Of a stretch of DNA of 64,000 nt, positions 26,342 through 36,100 are shown piece after piece (the stretch's first letter is position 1; the number at the start of each line of letters is the position of its first letter). The DNA is from Thermoplasmata archaeon. GTDB taxonomy: Archaea; Thermoplasmatota; Thermoplasmata; Lutacidiplasmatales; SKW197. The position numbers were made by a program, and so were the translations under genes. The notes below the pieces were generated by a model. It ran no database searches, was not told the DNA's origin, and was given only the letters and a program-made list of their open reading frames with translations. The stretch covers positions 20,897 through 84,896 of the forward strand of contig JAVZCK010000010.1 of the NCBI GenBank assembly GCA_038874435.1. The letters are read 5' to 3'.

Positions 26342-26361
26342 GTTAAGTGCATGAACTTAAC
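26342..26361. promoter_or_regulatory. Palindromic operator candidate before the small HTH gene
   Basis: GTTAAGT (26342-26348) and ACTTAAC (26355-26361) form a perfect 7-bp inverted repeat with a 6-nt spacer. A further related half-site, GTTTAAC, lies at 26331-26337. A TATA-like AACTTAAATG at 26316-26325 would place transcription start inside the palindrome. This is the arrangement expected of an autorepressed HTH gene. Confidence 0.55.
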
Positions 26362-26370
26362 GGTGAAAAT

Positions 26371-26598
26371 ATGGGTGATGGAATAGAAGCACTGGAAAAA
26401 CTGCCCAGGTCTGCAAAAGAGGTCTACAGCCTTATTTCTGAAAACAGGGTAATAAGCAGGGAAGCCCTGATTCAGATGACAGATTTCCCTGAAAGGACCG
26501 TGAGGTTTGCAATAAAAAAATTGCTGGCTATGGGTTTAATCCAAGAAAGAATTTCGCTGAAGGACGCAAGGAAAAAGATATATGGGATTAAGCACTAA
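26371..26598 (+). CDS. Small winged-helix (MarR-like) transcriptional regulator
   Basis: A 75-residue single-domain winged HTH: SAKEVYSLISENRVISREAL, then FPERTVRFAIKKLLAMGLI as the recognition helix and following helix, and a wing ending at KDARKKIYGI. This is similar to archaeal MarR/TrmB-type minimal DNA-binding domains. ATG 26371 has GGTGA 4 nt upstream; the GTG at 26347 falls inside the palindrome and is rejected. The perfect palindrome just before the gene suggests that it binds its own promoter as a dimer. The next gene, also HTH, begins 18 nt on. Confidence 0.75.
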   Translation: MGDGIEALEKLPRSAKEVYSLISENRVISREALIQMTDFPERTVRFAIKKLLAMGLIQERISLKDARKKIYGIKH

Positions 26599-26616
26599 TT
26601 GAATTCGGTGAGCACA

Positions 26617-26967
26617 ATGAAAAAAGTACCCTGCGAGGACGCTGTATGGGAGATTCTGCCTGCAATAAGAAGAGAACTTGCAATCTCGCTTATAAAAGAA
26701 CATTCGCTCACCCAGAGAGACACTGCAAAAATTCTGGGTTTAACAGAGGCAGCAGTAAGTCAATACATAAGCTCAAAAAGGGGTGGCAGAATGGTTCTTC
26801 CACCAGAGGTCATGCCAGAAGTCAAGAAGGCAGCAGAGACCATAATTCTCAACGAGGCAAGAACTACACATGAACTCTGCAGAATCTGCACCCTTGTGCA
26901 GCACTACTCAACCTGTGGCCAGAGCCATATGATAGTGAAGGAAGAGAGAAAAAAATCAAAAAAATAG
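26617..26967 (+). CDS. XRE/COG2522-like transcriptional regulator with cysteine-rich tail
   Basis: A 116-residue protein. The HTH is at about residues 25-55 (EHSLTQRDTAKILGLTEAAV then SQYISSKRGGR). A C-terminal tail holds CRICTLVQHYSTCGQ, three cysteines that could bind a metal or an iron-sulfur cluster, with a further cysteine near the N-terminus. It resembles the archaeal predicted regulators grouped as COG2522. GGTGAG lies 4 nt before ATG 26617, so TTG 26599 is not needed. It likely shares the transcript of the upstream MarR-like gene. Its stop codon abuts the stop of the DNA polymerase gene on the other strand with no gap. Confidence 0.8.
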   Translation: MKKVPCEDAVWEILPAIRRELAISLIKEHSLTQRDTAKILGLTEAAVSQYISSKRGGRMVLPPEVMPEVKKAAETIILNEARTTHELCRICTLVQHYSTCGQSHMIVKEERKKSKK

Positions 26968-29382
26968 TCACATGAAATCTTCAAGCGTGAATTTTTTCTT
27001 TGGCTCTGCTTTTCCTTGCTCCTCCTCTTTTTCAGAAGCCATAAACGAATCCAGCGAGCCCTCTGCCAAACTTGACTGTCTCCTGCCAGAAAACAAACTT
27101 TCTTCATCGTAGCCAAAGACCTCGAGCACCCTTGCCAGCGTCATCGCAACCCTTCTTGCGTAGTATTCGTAATCTGGCTTTCCTTTAAACTCACGGCCTT
27201 CTACATATGGTTCAACCTTCTGCGGTGTTTTCTTTGCGTCCACAACAATCCAGGACACTTTCATTCCAGGAATGAACTCATAGCCCTTTGCAATCATCTG
27301 TTTTGCCACCTCTACATGGGCAAGTCGTCCTGCGTCCTTATAACTATCAAACTCCCTTACACTTCTGGAAATCACAAGTTTTTCCACTGGCACCTCGCCA
27401 CGCAATGTCATCTCCACAAGCAACTTCGCCTTTGCAATCACATTTTTCTTCAACTCCTCCTCATCCTTGCTGTTGAGCACGGTCTCAAACACTTCCATCA
27501 AAGCTTCGCTTTGCCAATCAAATGCGTCGGTGCGTCGTGTCTCATAGCCCCTCACCACAATTTCCTCCTTTGGCCAAACAGCTTTTCCCACATACCTCTT
27601 CTTTTTCCCATGCGAAAAAAACGGCTCGAGAATCCGCTCAAATTCCAGTGTCAGGCCACCCTTTGAAAACCTTGCAGCTGTTGTTTCCCCGAATTTGATG
27701 GACTCCTCCAGATTTGAATGTGGGGATTGAAAGAAAACGCTGTCGGTGTCGGAATAGAGCACCTTGTGCCCTTCACTCTCAAGTGTCTCAATCAGATTTT
27801 TTATGTTTTGCCTTGCAAATGCAGTTATTGAAGCCCCAATGTTTTTATCAGTGAATCTGTAAAAAGAGGATGCAAAAACTCCATAGAAGGAGTTCATCAG
27901 AATTTTCACAGCATTCTGGAGACCATCGTAGTACGCCTTCTCCTCCTCGCTCTTTGCTCGTTTTGCCTTCTTCTTAAATTCGTCTCTCTGCCTCATGAGG
28001 TTCTCAAGGATGTCTGGTACAATCCCCCGTTTTCTTTCCTTGGAGACGAACCGCACATTGCATGGACTCACAATTTCTCCATCTTCTGATATCGTGGTGA
28101 AGCAGATGTTGTTGGAGATTATGATGCTTGGGTACATTGATTTGAAGTCGCACACAATCACCCAGTGATAAAGCCCAGGCCTGATTGAATGCACATAACC
28201 TCCCTCTATCGGGGCCTCGCTGCCTCCGAATTTATTCATTGGCACGCCCACTTTTCTTCTATCCGCCTCCCTGATTATGAGGGAATCAATCAGTGTTGAG
28301 GTTCTACCGTTGATTGCATCATCAAGTGGAAGCTTCGCAACTGCAGCGATGTCCATCCCCCTGCTTATCTCCGCAATCTCCTCAAGAATTCTGAGGGCAA
28401 GTTCAGCGTCCTTGATGCAGTAACTTATCACCGCCTCCCTCCGCTCCTTCCACTCCTCATCAATCTTCAGGCGATTCACATCCTCCTTCTCCTCGCCCAG
28501 CAGCATCTTCGCAATGAAATTCAGGGTTTCCTGCTTGGGTCTCAGTCGCATCTTAGCGGTGAGCCAGACATCAATCACAATTCTGCCATGAATCCGCCAG
28601 AACCTTTCCTGGCTAACTGAAAAGATACCAAAATCCCGCCCCAGCTCAAGTGGAATTCCATGGGCTTTTGCCCTCTCGGTGAGCAACGGGATGTCATAGC
28701 CACCAATGTTGTAGCCAGTTATCACATCTGGGTCATACTCCCGCACAAGCTCAACAAATTTCCTCAGAATCTCCGCCTCGTCATCTGTCTCAGATGCAAT
28801 AGCTCCTTTTATTAACTCAGTCCCCTTTCTAACCGCATACGAAATCACATAAATTTTTCCATTTGCGATGCTGTTCTCTATATCAAAACTCAGCACAACA
28901 AGGGGAATTTTAAATGGCTGCACTTGCGCAATTGCCTTTGTTTCAATTACTAGCTCAGTTGTGTAATTCTTTCTCACCTCTTCTGATGCCTCTTCCCCTT
29001 CTATTTCAACACAGAGAGAGAGGTCGTTATCAAAGAAATATCTGAGATGGAAGGGTATGTCTGCAGCCAGGCAAGCACCTTCTGGAAATTTTTTTCTGAA
29101 TTCAGGCACCTTATAGGGATGTTTTATCGTTACTTTCAGGCAATCCATTTCCCTGTTTTTCACGAAAAGTTTGCAGTGCTCAACACCATGCACTTCCTCA
29201 TGCGTTTTCAGTTCCTCGACAACAGCGGCTGGTGGCGAAACCACATAAAAATAGGGAGAGAAGCCATGAATTCTCGCTGTGAGAGATTGACCTTCCTTTG
29301 TTCTGCAGTATAAGTCAATCACAACACTCCCGTTTTCCTCGTGATAACTGGCATCAAGCACCATTGCCCTGTATTTCTTCAT
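26968..29382 (-). CDS. polB: DNA polymerase family B
   Basis: Replicative-type polymerase with 3'-5' proofreading exonuclease, 804 residues. Exo I is LSFDIEN, Exo II VITGYNIGGYDIPLL and Exo III YCIKDAELALRI. Polymerase motif A is FKSMYPSIIISNN, motif B LMNSFYGVFASSFYRF and motif C YSDTDSVFF; KKRYVGK follows. All catalytic aspartates are present. Near the C-terminus are two PIP-like stretches, SLDSFM and FTLEDFM, the second at the very end. The start is ATG 29382 or 29364; the ORF extension to 29451 overlaps the papain-like gene and is unlikely. The gene is convergent with the HTH gene, stop to stop. Confidence 0.95.
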   Translation of the reverse strand: MKKYRAMVLDASYHEENGSVVIDLYCRTKEGQSLTARIHGFSPYFYVVSPPAAVVEELKTHEEVHGVEHCKLFVKNREMDCLKVTIKHPYKVPEFRKKFPEGACLAADIPFHLRYFFDNDLSLCVEIEGEEASEEVRKNYTTELVIETKAIAQVQPFKIPLVVLSFDIENSIANGKIYVISYAVRKGTELIKGAIASETDDEAEILRKFVELVREYDPDVITGYNIGGYDIPLLTERAKAHGIPLELGRDFGIFSVSQERFWRIHGRIVIDVWLTAKMRLRPKQETLNFIAKMLLGEEKEDVNRLKIDEEWKERREAVISYCIKDAELALRILEEIAEISRGMDIAAVAKLPLDDAINGRTSTLIDSLIIREADRRKVGVPMNKFGGSEAPIEGGYVHSIRPGLYHWVIVCDFKSMYPSIIISNNICFTTISEDGEIVSPCNVRFVSKERKRGIVPDILENLMRQRDEFKKKAKRAKSEEEKAYYDGLQNAVKILMNSFYGVFASSFYRFTDKNIGASITAFARQNIKNLIETLESEGHKVLYSDTDSVFFQSPHSNLEESIKFGETTAARFSKGGLTLEFERILEPFFSHGKKKRYVGKAVWPKEEIVVRGYETRRTDAFDWQSEALMEVFETVLNSKDEEELKKNVIAKAKLLVEMTLRGEVPVEKLVISRSVREFDSYKDAGRLAHVEVAKQMIAKGYEFIPGMKVSWIVVDAKKTPQKVEPYVEGREFKGKPDYEYYARRVAMTLARVLEVFGYDEESLFSGRRQSSLAEGSLDSFMASEKEEEQGKAEPKKKFTLEDFM

Positions 29383-29404
29383 TAATTGGAGAATTGCATC
29401 AGAG

Positions 29405-31129
29405 TTATTTAACTTTCTTTCGCGAGCAAGAGCAACCTTGGAGTGCCGCAATCAAACCAGCGACAACAATACAGAACATCAGGACCTGGCCAGATTCTGT
29501 AGCTGCCGGCTGAACAATCACAGTGTAGTTCTCAGTTTGGGAGGCATAACCGCCAGAATCCAATGCATAGAAATAGTATTCAAGAGTTCCAGCAGCACCC
29601 TGGGCAGGAAGTGTTGCTGTGTAATTACCATCTGTGGAATTCCCTGATGTAAGCGACATTCCCATTGCATACCATGTAGTATCTCCAACTGGCTTGTAAT
29701 ACACCCAGACGCCTGAAAGCGACAGCGTGCTTGTAATTCTGACGGAAACTGGAATGGTCTCGCCTTGCAACACAGAGCCTGGTGGAGTGTGTTCAAAGCC
29801 AATCTTTGCCTCAAGGGTGACATTTGCATAAACATAGCTCCCACCATCTGGAATTGAAACTGGGGTCTCATTTGACACATTTGTTATTCCCCAATTATAA
29901 TCAGTTGCATTCAGGAATTGAATTGTTCCTGTTGTCCCACTATAAGCATCATTCACCTTCACGAAAATTCGGTTTTTTGTGCTATGGTTTATGTAGTTTA
30001 CGCCATCTGAGAGGTCAATCACAATGTTGCAGTCAGGGAAAGCATACCTTTGGTAGCTTGAGATTCCCACATATCCCTGGATTGAGTTGAAATCCAGAAT
30101 TTTGAGAGAATAGGAAGGAGATGTAACGTTTCCAATCCCTCCTGTAATCCCATTCCACATTATTTCACCCCTGTAAGCATGCTGAATTTTTACCTCTGCA
30201 ACCAGCGATGGAGTGTAATTTGTTCTATCCGTGAGGAAATAGGCAGTAAGCCAGCAAATGGTTGCGTTTTTCATCGCTTTGTAAGACATCCAGAAATGAC
30301 CTGCATCTCCCCAGCCAGTTCCCCAGGAATTCACAAGACAGAACGCACCAGGCCCATCTGCAGTTTGTCTATCGTCATCAAAGCCGTAAACAGTAACTGC
30401 ATGACCGCCTCTGTTTGTGCCATAAACTTCAGATTCACAGTATGTGTTGTTAAAACTTGAAATGTAGTCAAAATTCGAATACACATTGATTGCAATTACT
30501 GCAGTGCCACCATTGGCAATGTGCTGTTTCAGGTTGGTAAGCCCACTATCAGTGGCTGTGGAAATGTAAGAATAGTTCCAAGCCCTGAACTGAAGGGCAT
30601 TTCTGTAGGTTTGAGATGATGATGGCCAGGATGTTGCATCACTGGCGCTATAAGGCATCTCTTGATAGGAGGCACAGCCCATCGTGCACATAAAATCCAT
30701 TGCTTCGTGGATAAAACTCCCGGTGTCTGAGCCACCGTTGATGTGGTGATAGAGGAATGCAGGTGAACACTGATATGAGGTAAGATTAACATCCCATTGC
30801 TTTTCTCTCCATTCCAGATGTGTTCTGTGGTAGTAAGCACTTGCCCAGGCAGTGCAGGAACCCTGGGAACCCTGGCTTCTCACGGGAGGCAGGCCAGCAC
30901 TGTTTATTACCGAGTGAATTGAGTGGTTGGTTCTTATGTCGAGTTCTGGTGATGCTGGTGCAATGTAGGTCACTTTGTGGTCAGGAATCACTATGTCTGG
31001 ATTAGCAAACAGAAGCCCAAGACCATGTTCGCTCAAATCCGCATCGAGATTTCCAACACTACCTTCTCCCTGAAAATACAAAGGGCACATTACGAGGAGG
31101 GAGATGAATCCTATCATAACTTTCTGCAT
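29405..31129 (-). CDS. Secreted papain-like cysteine peptidase (C1A)
   Basis: A 574-residue exported peptidase. Signal peptide: MQKVMIGFISLLVMCPLYFQ. The catalytic domain has the papain order: glutamine in PPVRSQGSQGSC, nucleophile C92 in that motif, H243 in GGHAVTVYGF, and N267 in CLVNSWGTGWGD. Beyond about 300 lie beta-rich regions and an Ig-like segment (VPVSVRITSTLSLSG-like strands in frame with WVYYKP). A C-terminal hydrophobic stretch (LMFCIVVAGLIAALQG) then CSCSRKKVK suggests a membrane anchor. There is no clear proregion besides residues 20-75. ATG 31129 has GGTGAT 6 nt upstream. It presumably digests extracellular protein for uptake. Confidence 0.92.
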   Translation of the reverse strand: MQKVMIGFISLLVMCPLYFQGEGSVGNLDADLSEHGLGLLFANPDIVIPDHKVTYIAPASPELDIRTNHSIHSVINSAGLPPVRSQGSQGSCTAWASAYYHRTHLEWREKQWDVNLTSYQCSPAFLYHHINGGSDTGSFIHEAMDFMCTMGCASYQEMPYSASDATSWPSSSQTYRNALQFRAWNYSYISTATDSGLTNLKQHIANGGTAVIAINVYSNFDYISSFNNTYCESEVYGTNRGGHAVTVYGFDDDRQTADGPGAFCLVNSWGTGWGDAGHFWMSYKAMKNATICWLTAYFLTDRTNYTPSLVAEVKIQHAYRGEIMWNGITGGIGNVTSPSYSLKILDFNSIQGYVGISSYQRYAFPDCNIVIDLSDGVNYINHSTKNRIFVKVNDAYSGTTGTIQFLNATDYNWGITNVSNETPVSIPDGGSYVYANVTLEAKIGFEHTPPGSVLQGETIPVSVRITSTLSLSGVWVYYKPVGDTTWYAMGMSLTSGNSTDGNYTATLPAQGAAGTLEYYFYALDSGGYASQTENYTVIVQPAATESGQVLMFCIVVAGLIAALQGCSCSRKKVK

Positions 31130-31271
31130 CAAGTTATCACCACTACAGGATATTGTCTCCAAAGTTATATATTTTCTCTTCGATGGGTTGGTCTCACGGT
31201 TATTGCTTTCCCTGTTCTATTCTGACCAAAAAAGTTATTTACACATCTCCATTATTTGGTCTCGTGATACC

Positions 31272-32411
31272 ATGAAGTTTGAGCTGACCAAGGAACAGGA
31301 AGAGTTTAGAAGCAAGATAAGGGAATTTGCTCAGAATGTGATTGCAAAGTATGCAGAAGAGAACGACCGCACTGGGAAGCTCTCTCAGGAACTCATAAAA
31401 AAGATGGGTGATGCGGGCTATCTGGGATTGACAGTGCCAAAGGAATATGGGGGTAACCTCGTTGACAACATCTGCTATGCCATAGCGATTGAGGAGATGG
31501 CAAAGGTATGTGCCTCAACTGCTATCTCCGTGGCTGTCCACAGTTCCCTAGGATGCGGGACAATTCTCTACTATGGCTCAGAAGAACTCAAGAAAAAGTA
31601 TCTGCCAGATTTGGCAAGCGGGCGAAAGATTGGGGCTTTCTGTCTAACCGAGCCGAATGCCGGAAGTGACGCAGGCGCCCTCCAGACCACTGCCAAACTG
31701 GAAGGAGAGGAGTATGTGCTTAACGGAGAAAAAACCTTCATCCTGAATGGACCAATTGCCAGCGTTTACACCATCTTTGCACTTACACAGCCGGAACTGA
31801 AAACAAAAGGAATAAGTGCAATCGTCATAGAGCGTGACACACCTGGCTTCTCAATTTCCCATGTTTTTGACAAGCTTGGTGTAAGAGCCGCTGAAACAGC
31901 AAAGCTGAAGTTTGAGAATGCAAGGGTGCCGAAGACCAATCTACTTGGCAAGGAAGGCGAGGGCTTCAAGATTGCCCTTTCCTGTCTGGATGGTGGCAGA
32001 ATAGGAGTTGCCGCCCAGGCACTGGGAATTGCGGAAATCTGTCTTGAGAGTGCAATAAATTATGCAAAGCAACGAGTTCAATTTGGACAACCAATCAGCA
32101 AGAACCAGGGCTTGCAGTGGATGATCGCGGAAATGGCAACAAGGATTGAGGCAGCCAGATTACTGGTTTATAATGCGGCTTACCACAGAGACATGGGGAA
32201 AAGGGTCACAAAGGAGGCATCAATGGCAAAACTCTTTGCCTCCCAGTGTGCGGTGGATGCATCATCGCTCTGCATGCAGGTTCATGGGGGCTATAGCTAC
32301 ATGAAAGAATATCCAATTGAGCGGTATTACAGGGATGCGAAGATTACCCAGATTTACGAAGGCACAAGTGAGGTGCAGCGCATCGTAATTTCCAATATGC
32401 TTGGCTTATGA
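31272..32411 (+). CDS. Acyl-CoA dehydrogenase (short-chain/butyryl-CoA type)
   Basis: FAD enzyme that introduces the alpha-beta double bond into acyl-CoA, 379 residues, cytoplasmic. Signatures: FCLTEPNAGSDAGALQTTA (first) and the C-terminal QVHGGYSYMKEYPIERYYRD with YEGTSEVQR, in which the glutamate is the catalytic base as in short-chain members. GGRIGVAAQALG is also typical. I place the start at ATG 31272 (MKFELTKEQEEF); the ORF extension to 31104 is not family-like and crosses the divergent papain promoter. The substrate may be a short or branched acyl-CoA from amino-acid breakdown. The DUF131-like gene overlaps by 4 nt (ATGA). Confidence 0.95.
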   Translation: MKFELTKEQEEFRSKIREFAQNVIAKYAEENDRTGKLSQELIKKMGDAGYLGLTVPKEYGGNLVDNICYAIAIEEMAKVCASTAISVAVHSSLGCGTILYYGSEELKKKYLPDLASGRKIGAFCLTEPNAGSDAGALQTTAKLEGEEYVLNGEKTFILNGPIASVYTIFALTQPELKTKGISAIVIERDTPGFSISHVFDKLGVRAAETAKLKFENARVPKTNLLGKEGEGFKIALSCLDGGRIGVAAQALGIAEICLESAINYAKQRVQFGQPISKNQGLQWMIAEMATRIEAARLLVYNAAYHRDMGKRVTKEASMAKLFASQCAVDASSLCMQVHGGYSYMKEYPIERYYRDAKITQIYEGTSEVQRIVISNMLGL

Positions 32412-32848
32412 GAAATCCGTGGCTTTGGAGACACTCTTTTTTCCTTGGTTTCTTATTTTTGATCGGTGCAATACTCTGCTTTGCCTATGGAATTTACAAG
32501 GGAGAGGTGCAGGCAGGACTTTTACTCATTTTTCCATTTTTTATTGGTAGTGGGATTCTTTCCCTGCTCGGCACAATCTTTCTGATGCTTGCAATCTTCT
32601 GCTTTGCAATTGGATTCATAGGAAGAAGCGTGGGTTTCATAGATATTGGGGTTGAGGAAAAAGATTACGGAGAGCATTTACAAAGCCATGAAAAACCCGA
32701 GACAAGTGTAGATGGGATTCTGCTCGTCGGTCCTTTTCCAGTTATTTTCACCACAAAAAAATCCCACATACTCTATCTCGCAATCCTCGCATTTGCACTA
32801 GCAGTAGGAATTCTGCTCCTGTTTCTAGTTCTCGCATTCTTTCATTAG
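32408..32848 (+). CDS. DUF131/TIGR00304-like membrane protein
   Basis: A 146-residue protein with about four hydrophobic segments (residues 10-30, 38-55, 55-75 and 120-145). The region GFIDIGVEEKDYG and GILLVGPFPVIFTTKK resembles archaeal DUF131 (TIGR00304) proteins, in which a GPIPIIFG motif precedes the last helix. The ATG overlaps the acyl-CoA dehydrogenase stop, so it is coupled to that gene although no functional link is known. Its last 84 nt are repeated with two silent changes at 41122-41205. Confidence 0.7.
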   Translation: MRNPWLWRHSFFLGFLFLIGAILCFAYGIYKGEVQAGLLLIFPFFIGSGILSLLGTIFLMLAIFCFAIGFIGRSVGFIDIGVEEKDYGEHLQSHEKPETSVDGILLVGPFPVIFTTKKSHILYLAILAFALAVGILLLFLVLAFFH

Positions 32849-32893
32849 TTTATTCACTGATTTCTAATGCTAACTTTTGAGGACATGAAAAGG

Positions 32894-32982
32894 GGCTAAC
32901 CGCTCTACGCTACCACGAGGGGCTGCGCCACTTACGGACGGGGTTACACCCTATGGTACCACGAGGGTTGGCACCCTTACGG
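32894..32982. repeat. Two-copy GC-rich tandem repeat
   Basis: Copy 1 at 32894-32937 (44 nt) and copy 2 at 32942-32982 (41 nt) share an ordered set of blocks: GG-TAAC-like start, TACCACGAGGG (32911-32921 and 32957-32967) and CTTACGG (32931-32937 and 32976-32982). The stretch is much richer in GC than its surroundings. It has no convincing ORF. Confidence 0.6.
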
Positions 32983-32995
32983 TAACCTGCCTCAA

Positions 32996-33016
32996 GGGGA
33001 TACCTTCGGTATCCCC
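32996..33016. other. Perfect hairpin in the GC-rich intergenic region
   Basis: GGGGATACC and GGTATCCCC form a 9-bp perfect stem with a TTC loop. It directly follows the tandem repeat and may be part of the same structured RNA or DNA element. Confidence 0.55.
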
Positions 33017-33063
33017 GAACCTGTCCATTTTTTCCGTGAACGCTTTTGCGAGCGTTAGCGAGC

Positions 33064-33092
33064 AAAAGGGTTCACCGAACCAACCCTTTTTT
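33064..33092 (+). terminator. Hairpin plus T-run, terminator-like
   Basis: AAAAGGGTT (33064-33072) pairs with AACCCTTTT (33082-33090), followed by more T. A second possible stem, CTTTTGC (33042-33048) with GCAAAAG (33062-33068), competes for the same AAAAG. The gene next to it on this strand is the DUF131-like one, 216 nt upstream. Confidence 0.45.
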
Positions 33093-33126
33093 CGTACGAT
33101 CTATGTGTTGCCCTTATTTACCTCTC

Positions 33127-36100
33127 TTAAGAAGAGATTTTCTGCCTCCCTTTCATCCCTTCCCATATCCCCACAATTAGAAGCACAATTAGAAGCAATG
33201 CAAGTGGGATTCCAAAATCAATTCCTTGCTCTGGCACTGACTTAATCCAAACACCAGCTCCAGATTTTGCCTCTGCAAATCCCTCCTTTTTCGCTATTAC
33301 CTGAAAAACAAGATTTCCCTCTTTTAATGCAGAAAAAGTAAACACAGCTCCTCCCTCAGCATTCGTAACCTTCTGGTATTCACCAGCAACTACTCCATTT
33401 TGCCCAACAAAAATCTCCACAGTTGCGTTCTCTACACCCCTTCCATTCTCATCCTTCACACTAACAACCACAGTAAAATTCTCACCAACCTTTACCGCTG
33501 TTTTATCAATCTCCACGCTTATTTTCATTTCTCCTGGCAGAATTCCAAGCAAAATACTTGTTGTTGCATTTTCGTAATGCTCAGCACTTATGTTCGCAAC
33601 CAGTTTCCCAAAGATACTAGCATTTACATTCCCAGCAACAAATTTTGTTGTAAATGTTCCATTCGCATCTGTTTGCCCTGCCAGGCTCTCAAACTTACCC
33701 GGCAATTGCGTGGAAAGAGAAACAGTTGCGTTCTTTACTGGCTCTCCTGTCTCTGCATCTGCGACAATCACACGAAACTCATTTTCTTCGTCAGAGCGAA
33801 GCGTGCTCTTTGCCACAAGAATTTTCGCAGTGAGTTTTGCTAGTGGCACTGTAACACAAACTGTGTTGCTTGGCTCACTCTCGCCAATTGCGTTTACGGC
33901 TGTAACATGGTAGTAGTAGGTGATGCCAGGGGTAACATTGGTGTCAACAAAAGATGTAGTGTTGGCATCAACGGAGGCAAGAAGGGATTTGTTTTCTGGG
34001 CTAATACCACGATAAATATTATAGAAGAGAAGAGAAGAACTCCCATTGTGAAGTGGCGGTAACCAAAATAGCGAAGAAGATGTGGGAGAAACCTCAACTT
34101 GCAAATTGGTTGGTCTTTGGGGAACGCTCTTTTCAAATGCGAACCAAAACATATTTGTGCTCTCCAGATTGCCGCTTTCATCTTCAGCAGTAATGTAGTA
34201 CTCAACCTCGCATATCTTTGGATTATATGAGAAGTCTAGAGTGCACAAGTATTTTCCATGTCTTCCATCTCCACCTTGCAATTCCAAATCTCTCGTGAGA
34301 AATTCTTCATTTTGATACTTATAATGAAGTTTTACAGAAGTAATCGGTAATTTGGATCCCCACACTTCAGCCTCTATCGGCACTTTCCAGCATGATGCAG
34401 CAGGGCAAAATTCATGAACAATGATTATTCTTGATGGTCGTGTAAGGGGAAGAAAATCATTATGCCCTGCCAACGGGACGGGGTAAGGTTTGTCTACAAA
34501 TCCGTCGGAATTGTTGTCTGGCGAAAGCCAATTTGACCAGAAATTTCCTGCACTGCTTGAATTCCAGCAATTTCCATTTTCATGTCCTATCAGATGTCCT
34601 TCCCACACTTGCGTAGTATTGTTGTTATTGTTGATAAAAGCATTCTCATATGTTTGGGTGAAGCCGCAATTAAATCCTAGAGTTATCGCCAATTCTTCGT
34701 TTTCAATAAAACTATTGTTTACGATTCTCGTACTCACTCCTCCGTCAAGATATAAACCCTCTCTATTCTTTATGAGCGTGTTATTCTCAAATCTCGTACG
34801 CACAGATGCCCAGGTATCAATAGCAATTTCATTTCGGAAGAAATAGTTATTCTCAAACAAAAGACAGTTTAAGATTTCGCATCCTATGTAGTTTTCATAG
34901 AAGATATTTCCCTTTATTACCACCGTTGGTGTGTCATAAGCCGTAGTAGCGTCAAAAAGGATTCCATATGTGTTATGGAATATTGTATTATTTTCAATGA
35001 TGGTTACATATGTGCCCTCAGAGGCCACTTCGGTATATACGAAAATTCCAGCGTAACTATCTGAAATTTTATTGTTTATTATATGTAAATCCCTACAAAA
35101 TCTTACGTTTATTCCTCCATATTTTATTGTTGTCTCGGATAATGTAAGATTTGTGCAATTCAGAAAGATTACCTCTCCAATCTCGTGCCTAAATGAGATT
35201 TTTTCTCTCGCTCTATCCTTTATAAAAATTACAGGCAAATCGTTAACATAGTTTGTTTCATCTATATCTATCCCACAAACGAAAGGTGGTGAATAGATCG
35301 TGAGTGTAAGTCCTATTGAAGCATTGTACAATCTGTTTCCTCTGAGAGTGATGTTCCCTTGTGAAAAGACATCTATACACCACTGGTTAGCATAGATTGT
35401 ATTGTTGAATATGTTCAAACTATAATCGTTAAATACACAAATCCCAACAATAGAGCTCCGAATTATATTCCCAACAATAGCAACATCTTTATTGTACGAT
35501 GTAAATACACACCCGGCAAATAACCCTCCTTCCACTACCTCCTCAATTGTGTTGTTCAAAACTACACACATTTCCGAACGAGACAATGTGAGACCATACC
35601 CACATACATTATTTACCACTTTTCCGCCTTTACACTCGATAAGGAGTACCCTCTTCAGGAAAGAGCTATTAGATATTGTTATGTTTTGGGATTCGGATAT
35701 CCAACACGAGATTATATCACTATTCTCACAATCTATACATTTTAATATTGTAAGGTTTACTGTATTAGAGACTCTAATCCCCCTGCAATTAATGAATGTA
35801 ATTCCAAGAAGAGTTGCATTTTTTACATTGTTAAGAATAATGCCAAAACCATCAGATGTTATCTTCTTAATTAAACAATTAGCTATCTTAAAATGCTTTG
35901 TAGTATTTCCAATATATATTCCATATGTACCATACTCTCCGTCGATCTCCCAATCGGAAATAATAAAAGGATTCTCAGGCGTTCCGTTCCCTGAAGAAAC
36001 TCCATTTGCTTCGATAAAATTTTCATCTCCTTCAATGAATATCGGTTTATGAGGATGAGAGTAAGAAGCTTTGCCACATGCTCCAAAAGAATATGAAGAA

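Noticed and set aside
31104..31271. N-terminal extension of acyl-CoA dehydrogenase
   Set aside because: The 56 residues are not family-like and cross the divergent promoter.
32894..33016. tRNA or rRNA gene in the GC-rich region
   Set aside because: No cloverleaf or T-loop GTTCRA box, and hairpins do not fit tRNA arms.
35492..36052. 186-residue plus-strand frame
   Set aside because: It is antisense to the beta-helix protein on the other strand, with no promoter or known motif.
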